Part shown: positions 58,301-64,000 of the stretch, one piece after another
Numbering within the stretch: the stretch's first letter is position 1
Layout: every line of letters starts with the position of its first letter
Assembly: GCA_037576195.1 (NCBI GenBank)
Contig: CM075101.1
Coordinates: 36,084,001 to 36,148,000 of the forward strand
Direction: 5' to 3'
From: Phytoseiulus persimilis
Taxonomy: Eukaryota; Arthropoda; Arachnida; Mesostigmata; Phytoseiidae
Length of the DNA: 64,000 nucleotides
Notes under the pieces: generated by a model
Told to the model about the DNA's origin: nothing
The model's input: only the letters and a program-made list of their open reading frames with translations
The model's database searches: none
Made by a program: the position numbers and the translations under genes

Positions 58301-61300
58301 CGACCCGAAACAACCCAAAACAGTAAACATCACAGCGAGTGCTTGAGAAAGTCCTCTGCGGATCGCTCACATCTAACGGGGATCTCCGCATCCGAATTTC
58401 TCCTCCAGAGTTATAATCTGTCAGGTCGTGGGAGCTCACTTGACGGAGTCTATTCGCCGGTGTTTCAGAATGGCCGAATACCGCAGCCATCTCGGGCATG
58501 TGGATGCGAATTAAGTCTCAGAATATGGAACTGACCCGAAGATCCATCCCATTTTTGATGACGTGACTTCTAAACAGCCTGGTTAGGAAGTTAATTTGAC
58601 ACCTCGATGCCTACTTCAGAGCTTCCCGGCGGAACACCTACTCCCTTCCTCCTCCCCCACTCCCCCGCATTTCTCTATGTGAACATCAGGAAGCAAGTCT
58701 CAATTGTCTTGCGTCGGGAGCAACTTCCGATACGGGTTGTGCTTTCAGAAGATTCGAATTACGGCCTCCCATGGTCTAGTTGTTGTGGGACCACGTTGAC
58801 CAGGGCTCCATGGAAATCTGCGAGAATCCGTCGAAGCTTTCGCAAAAACTCGGGCCCACATCCCGGCGATGGCTGACGCTTTTCCGAAAACACAAACCAT
58901 ACGGAATTCAATATAAACTTGTACCTCATACGTTCTCTTGCTTGTCGCGGCGACTTTTTTCCTGTCGAACGATTCGCAAAAAGAAGAACCATATTTTGTT
59001 CAACGTCCATCGGTGGCCGCTGCCGTCGCTGTTGTAGTTGTGATTGACCATTGTGCTCTTCGCTCGGTAAAGTCTATCAGCGAGCCAGTCAGTGAGCACT
59101 CGATCAGATATGAGCTATTCGTCTCGAGTTTGAACGAAGTATATTTTTGCCAAAAGGTTACTCTTTCGGAGAAGATGAATCGTGACAGAAACTGAAGGAG
59201 CGAGAGGAGGCAATCGGCAAAAAAGCAAAACTTCCCTCCAAAGCCTGCGATTGATGACAAATTGAAACGAATCGTTCAGAGCCGCTGTATGGGGATCACA
59301 CTGAACTCTGATCCTGTATTGGGAGGAGAACGCTGTTTGCTCTCGGCGCCACGTTCCTTCGCTGAGGAATCTTCGAATGCTCTACTCCTGATTGGGAAAA
59401 TGGGTGGGCGCGAATGCCAAACTCTACGGAATAGAAGGGAACAGAAAGTCGGGCATGAGCTTTGTATGGTACCGTGTGCCTCTCGATCGAAACGGTAGGA
59501 GCGGCTCGGTCTTCTTAGAATCGGCTTCACCATAATAAAGTCCCTGGAATGGTGCGATTTGATCCCAAACGCGCTACGCCGAGTGAGTTGCCGAGGGGCT
59601 CAATGACTGGATAAGAATGGCTATGTGGCGGCTTCGAGGGATGACTGAATTGATGGGTGAATTCGGGGACGAAATGTATGTGTCTAATAGATGCGTGAAA
59701 AATGACTTCTCGAATAGCGGTCGTAACCAAAAGATTAAAGCACGAAGGTCGCAGAGCTGAAGCGCGCAGCTAGTGGGTCAGTTTCAGCTTGGCAGTTTAC
59801 CCGCTTTTACTTCGGAGTTTTTAGTTCAGATGGACCGTCCAAATGGATGAAAACATTGAATACCGAATGATCTTCGGAGTTTTTTGTATCTTTCTCTCTT
59901 CGCTCATTCTTCTTGGTTGTAAGTCAACTTACGTAAGTGTTTGGATTTGCCACGCGTCCACAACATCGACATCATACCGCGATCCGTTCTGGCCCTGACC
60001 AATTCATGGCAAAACAATACGCCACGAGCCCCACGCTTCCTTCGAACACGACATCCATTGCTCTCTCGCGACGCCAGAATCGCAGAACTTGATTCTCTTT
60101 ATTCGTTCGAGCGATAGTCCCGTGTCCAAGTTCAACATGAGGAAAATGTGTCAGGGGAACTTCTCAATTGCAGTGTTGTGGGTGAGGTCGATGTTGCTCA
60201 TTGGGATGAAAGAAGTTCCGCGGCTAACTGCGGTGATTGCACGTATGCCCAATTGGTGGTTTCATCGCTGGAGCGTTCGAAGTTAACACCGTGCTATGCG
60301 TGGTGATATCTTGAAATTGGGCTCGAGGTTCCAGAACCAAGAATATTCCTTCGAGTTCGCCTTCTGGTCTGATGATGTAGTATTTGAGAGGAAGCATGCG
60401 ACTGAGTGCAGTTCGCTCGAGGACAACAGCGTCAAATCAGCGTTCAGAGCTCGAAGGGTGCACTGTGGATGGTTTTCGCCGTTGCTCAAAGATCCGAGGC
60501 CCCTCGTCGCTTTCTCTTTTCCCCCTTCCTTTCTCGATCGCCTGCTTCCTCGGAGACCACTGCGTTGGGCCGACGAGTGTCTCGATAACGATATTTTCTC
60601 ACAGAAGCGACGATTTAGTGGTAAATAATGTTTATATGGAAGTTCAATCAGTTCGAGGCAGGGGAAACGGGTCGACATGATCTTCTCTAAAAACAGCACC
60701 GTGGCCAAGAAGTTCGAAGAGTAGATAATCTCGACATGGTCCGGAGAGAAAACAGAGTCAGAGAACACTGTGATTCTCTGACAGGGGTTTATTTTGCCGG
60801 GATGTAATCCCCGCTTGACTTCTATGGAAAACTGTTCGAATAAAGAATATGCCCCCGCTCGCGAACCTTATCTCCGTCGTCCTCAGAGTACTCCAGATGA
60901 AACATTCCGAGCGGGCATAGTCCCCTGAGCTCTAACACTCTATCCTTACTGGGAGATGGTGTACGTGTGGGTACGATAGAATTCAATATTGTTCCGCTGG
61001 ATCGAGCTTGACTTGAGTGAGCACGCACAGAGGAATCACGAGGGGAAGATGCCCGATTCGTAGACGAGTGAAGAAGAAGCGGGAAAATTAGGTACATATC
61101 CGAAAAATACGGTAATTGTCCGACGCGACTCATAATCTGATTCAGAATAGGCTACCAATCTGGTCCGAAGGAGCGAGAATCTTCAACCACCTGTCAATCA
61201 TGGTTTTATTCCTAGAGGAAAATGTGTGTGAGCATAACTTTAACCGCGTTGTCACTCGAAAGCGGCTTCGAATGAGAAATCTTTCAATAGAAATGTATAC

Positions 61301-63377
61301 AGAAGAGCTGTGTGGAGGAAAAGAGAGAAGCTGAGTGAGATAAAGGTCTGACACATTCGAAGACGCGCTGTTTCCAGAGCTTCATGAGCTCTCCGTCTCA
61401 TTCAGGGACGAGAAAACCAAGCACAGTCTCAACAGTTTCCCTCTTCCAGTTGAGCTATGGTCGGTCAGAGTAGCACTTTTCTCTCACTGATCGTCTTGAA
61501 GATTCCGCTGGGCCAAGCATAAACAGAGAGGAAATACGATCATACACATGTCTGTGAGCCGCGTCTTAATGTCGTTGATGCCATGATACGATTAGACGTG
61601 TTCCTCTTCTGGGAATGAGCCGACCAGGGAGCGGGGGAACGCTCCCAGAGAACTCGGTTTGGTCGCGCCAACTCTCGAAAAGAGGGAATTCTCCCTCACG
61701 ATATACAGGAGTTCAGTTCTGTTCCAGGACGATCGAGCTCTGGCAGACACCAGAATGGACACAGGGGCTCGAGGAAAGGGGCTTCGATTCAGCGTGAAAT
61801 AAATGTCTTCTGAATGGAAACTGTTTGCGGATGTAAGTTCGAATAGCCAAGAGCTTTCGGACTCGGCCAAGAAGGCGAACAATGGAAAGACGGACGCAGG
61901 TGGCTTTTAGCGTAAAGCGTTTCTCGAACTTATACTTAAACTTCGGCAGGCACACCAGCAGTCAGTCGGTCGTTCAGCAAGACAGACATCTGAACAGCTG
62001 CCTCGAATGCCGCTGCGACTTGCTCCGCGTCAATGACTGTTTACTCGCGCCGCCGTGTCCGCACCGACCTCGCCCCCACTCCTGCATCCCATCGCTTCCA
62101 CCATATTCTCCTATGACACCGCCGCCTACTTCTCCTCCGCCTCCTCCCCCTCCTCCTCCCATTTTTTCTGTTTCTGAACAATCTCATTTCACACCCCGGC
62201 TCAGCTCGAGGCCTCCCGTACTAGTTCAGCATCAACGACGACTATAATTGAATTGAGCGACGTCAACACCCCACCTCCTCCGTCCCCCGTTCCACCCTAC
62301 TCCGTCGCTCGCGCCAGGAAGCCCGTACGTCGGCGGGTCTTTCTCTCTCGAACCCCCACGAAAGTACCCCGACCGTGATCCCGGTTTGAGCCTCCCAGAC
62401 ACGGGCCCGAACGGCTTCTCCAAACAACGCTGCGTGCCCCGTACGGTACACTTTTCGATCGCTCGTACATCTATGCTGACTTCCATCCAGTAGGTCGATC
62501 ATGATCCGAGCGCTGAAGTTTTGGATATTTTCTGCGGCATCTCTTCTATCACTTCTTCTCTTTTTCGGCGAATTTCCGTCGCCGTCGCCACCACAAGTCA
62601 GAAGGGAGCTGTTATATGTATAATAATATCGAAAAAAGGTGTCGACATCCCCCCTTCCCCGTATTAAATAAGAACTGTCGGAAGCGCCGCCCCCGGACCG
62701 CCCTCCCGCTGCAGGCTCCGCCCTCGTCTGCAATCTCTCGGTCGTTAGCAGCTCAACATCTCAGATCGTGAAGTCCACTACCGACTGCTGGTCTTGTGCT
62801 GCTGACGCCGATGCTGCTGCGGCTTCTGCTGCTCATGCTTCTAGCGAACCCGCGCCGAAAAACGGCCTAACCGTTGGACAACGAAGTCGCCGGCTGGACA
62901 GACAACAGCAAACAACTGGCCGGCAAGCGGGCAGCGAGCCAGAACCAAACAGAACGGCCAGCAGAGTTCCTACATGTGCAGCAGAAATGGACCCCGAGTT
63001 CGAAGTTCCAAGAGGATCGACTGGTTAAAACTCTGATCGATTTCCAAATGATTGATCGCTCGCTGCGTTGATGAAGTTCGCCGACATTCGGTTAACCTAT
63101 CGCCGCTGTCACCCCCATCATCATCATCATCGTCTTCACCGCCAACACTCGTATTGTCATCAACGCCGATGAGGAGAACAGTTGTGTGAGTTCGCGATGA
63201 GCTTTCGACGAAGTGCAGAGTGCGCGAAAAAACGGTGAAACTGAACCAGTTTGTGATAACTCTGAATTGAAGACGGTTTCGAACGCGGAGCCGAGTCACG
63301 TCGACGACGAGATCACCGCCAGCTTCGAGAAACTCTGATCGTCCGCTGAGAGAGAGAGAGAAACGCTCCGACAAGCA
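49344..63377. other. Gene-poor interval upstream of the homeobox gene
   Basis: About 14 kb without a supportable coding gene. The longest frame (51503-52090 plus, 195 codons) has no motif. Features seen: a C12 tract at 52965-52976; GACC/GACA-type tetranucleotide runs at 55915-55935; a pyrimidine-rich CTC/CCT tract at 62085-62165; an (ATC)n run at 63117-63131; and a (GA)n run at 63348-63361 directly before the homeobox start codon. The last about 500 bp probably contain the 5' UTR and promoter of the homeobox gene. Enhancer content is likely by analogy with other developmental loci but cannot be shown here. Confidence 0.4.
62085..62165. repeat. Pyrimidine-rich CTC/CCT tract
   Basis: An almost pure pyrimidine plus strand over about 80 bp, dominated by CTC and CCT triplets. 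Such tracts can act as GAGA-factor-type sites on the opposite strand. It lies about 1.2 kb upstream of the homeobox start codon. Confidence 0.6.
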
Positions 63378-64000
63378 ATGGCTACCGACGACTGTTCGAG
63401 TACGGGCAGCCGTTCGGAACCTGACAGTGTTCCGATTGCGCAAACGTCACCGCACCCTGCGGTTCATGATGAGGATGAGGAACTTCTCGATGTCGAGGAT
63501 TGCTCCTCGGACGCTGAGTCCTATTTTCAACCAAAGCGAGCGCGGGTGGCCGAGGCTGTGCGCTCGACGTCAGCAGAGCCCGTGGTACCGCCAGCTCTGC
63601 ATCAGCAACCAAAACCCTTAACCTCGTTCTTCATCAAAGATATCCTGAACCACAACAAGCAGGCAGCTGCCGCCGCGGCCGCAGCAGCGGCGGCTGCGGC
63701 TGCCTCCGCTGCCCAAAGGGCTGCACAACAGGCCGCAGCCATGAGTTCGTTAGCTGCAATCGTGAGACCGTGGGATTCTCCGAACGGTACGCCACCTCCT
63801 CTTCCTAGACGTCCTCGGTCGACGGACGAAGACTCGATCTCAGAAAGTGATTCACCTGAAAGCCCGGCCTCGACGGCTGCCGCCGCACTCTTGCACCGTC
63901 GACATCAAGCCGCACTTGCAGCTGCTGCAGCTGCCGCCAGACGTCAAGCGGCAGCAGCGGGCGGTGATCCTCAAGCCGACAGCTCACCGTTGGATGCTCT
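63378..64000 (+). CDS. lbx-like: Ladybird/LBX-like homeobox transcription factor, N-terminal exon, truncated by the right edge
   Basis: LBX/ladybird proteins are NK-like homeodomain transcription factors acting in muscle, heart and neural patterning. The exon starts at ATG 63378 and is open to the window end (207 codons). Near residue 75 it has KPLTSFFIKDILN, an engrailed-homology-1 (Groucho-binding) type motif that best fits the KPLTxFxIxDILN motif at the start of LBX. The last residues seen, SSPLDAL, match the SPLxAL motif preceding the homeodomain in LBX/ladybird. Between them are long Ala runs (about residues 88-105, and again near 180), an RPWDSP motif and acidic Ser-rich linkers. The N-terminal 65 residues are acidic. 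The homeodomain itself is outside the window, so BSX- or Bar-type genes, which share an SFFI-DIL-like motif, are not excluded. A (GA)n tract sits immediately before the start. Confidence 0.72.
   Translation, partial: MATDDCSSTGSRSEPDSVPIAQTSPHPAVHDEDEELLDVEDCSSDAESYFQPKRARVAEAVRSTSAEPVVPPALHQQPKPLTSFFIKDILNHNKQAAAAAAAAAAAAAASAAQRAAQQAAAMSSLAAIVRPWDSPNGTPPPLPRRPRSTDEDSISESDSPESPASTAAAALLHRRHQAALAAAAAAARRQAAAAGGDPQADSSPLDA

Noticed and set aside
1-64000. CRISPR arrays, bacterial operons, phage or integrated viral genes
   Set aside because: No regular direct repeats with spacers, no Shine-Dalgarno-led gene strings, and no polymerase, capsid or integrase motifs were seen in the translated frames.

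Overview
The window looks like a stretch of a compact animal genome, most likely an arthropod. Genes are split by short GT-AG introns (mostly about 70-270 nt), base composition is near 50% GC, and the recognisable proteins are eukaryotic nuclear factors (UTP20, SF3A2, BUD13) plus the N-terminal exon of an NK-like homeobox gene that best fits ladybird/LBX. A mite or other small-genome chelicerate would fit the intron size and GC, but nothing here proves it. There are no bacterial operons, CRISPR arrays or rRNA genes.

Layout. 1-4025 (minus): 5' third of UTP20 (nine exons, about 1010 residues), running off the left edge. 4508-5323 (minus): a probable three-exon orphan gene with a TATA box. 5.3-8.2 kb: one long unassigned ORF and little else. 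8252-9273 (minus): complete four-exon SF3A2, unusually short. 9.3-11.5 kb: nothing convincing. 11492-14137 (plus): complete nine-exon BUD13. 15760-16740 (minus): a three-exon gene for a small secreted orphan protein with a TATA box. 17-20.3 kb: weak exon candidates only. 20343-24101 (plus): a secreted protein built from many small exons, all separated by phase-1 introns and many exactly 42 nt long. 24242-27701 (minus): a convergent neighbour encoding a large secreted, acidic, Ser/Thr-rich protein of about 991 residues. 28.55-29.23 kb: a diverged inverted duplication. 29.1-30.2 kb (minus): two candidate exons. 30.5-63.3 kb: a gene-poor interval with spurious or unassignable ORFs, simple repeats and two isolated TATA boxes. 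63378-64000 (plus): first coding exon of the LBX-like homeobox gene; its homeodomain lies beyond the right edge.

How the genes relate. The left part is housekeeping: ribosome biogenesis (UTP20) and two splicing factors (SF3A2 of the U2 snRNP, BUD13 of the RES complex). The middle holds fast-evolving secreted proteins with no family I recognise; the tail-to-tail pair at 20.3-27.7 kb (one with a basic tail, one strongly acidic) is the most unusual part. The right part is the kind of gene-poor landscape often found next to developmental homeobox genes and may hold their enhancers (inference).

Splice sites were placed by eye from GT-AG signals, reading-frame continuity and resemblance to known proteins. 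Exons of UTP20, SF3A2 and BUD13 join with consistent phase and are reliable; those of the orphan genes are consistent but have no homology support.
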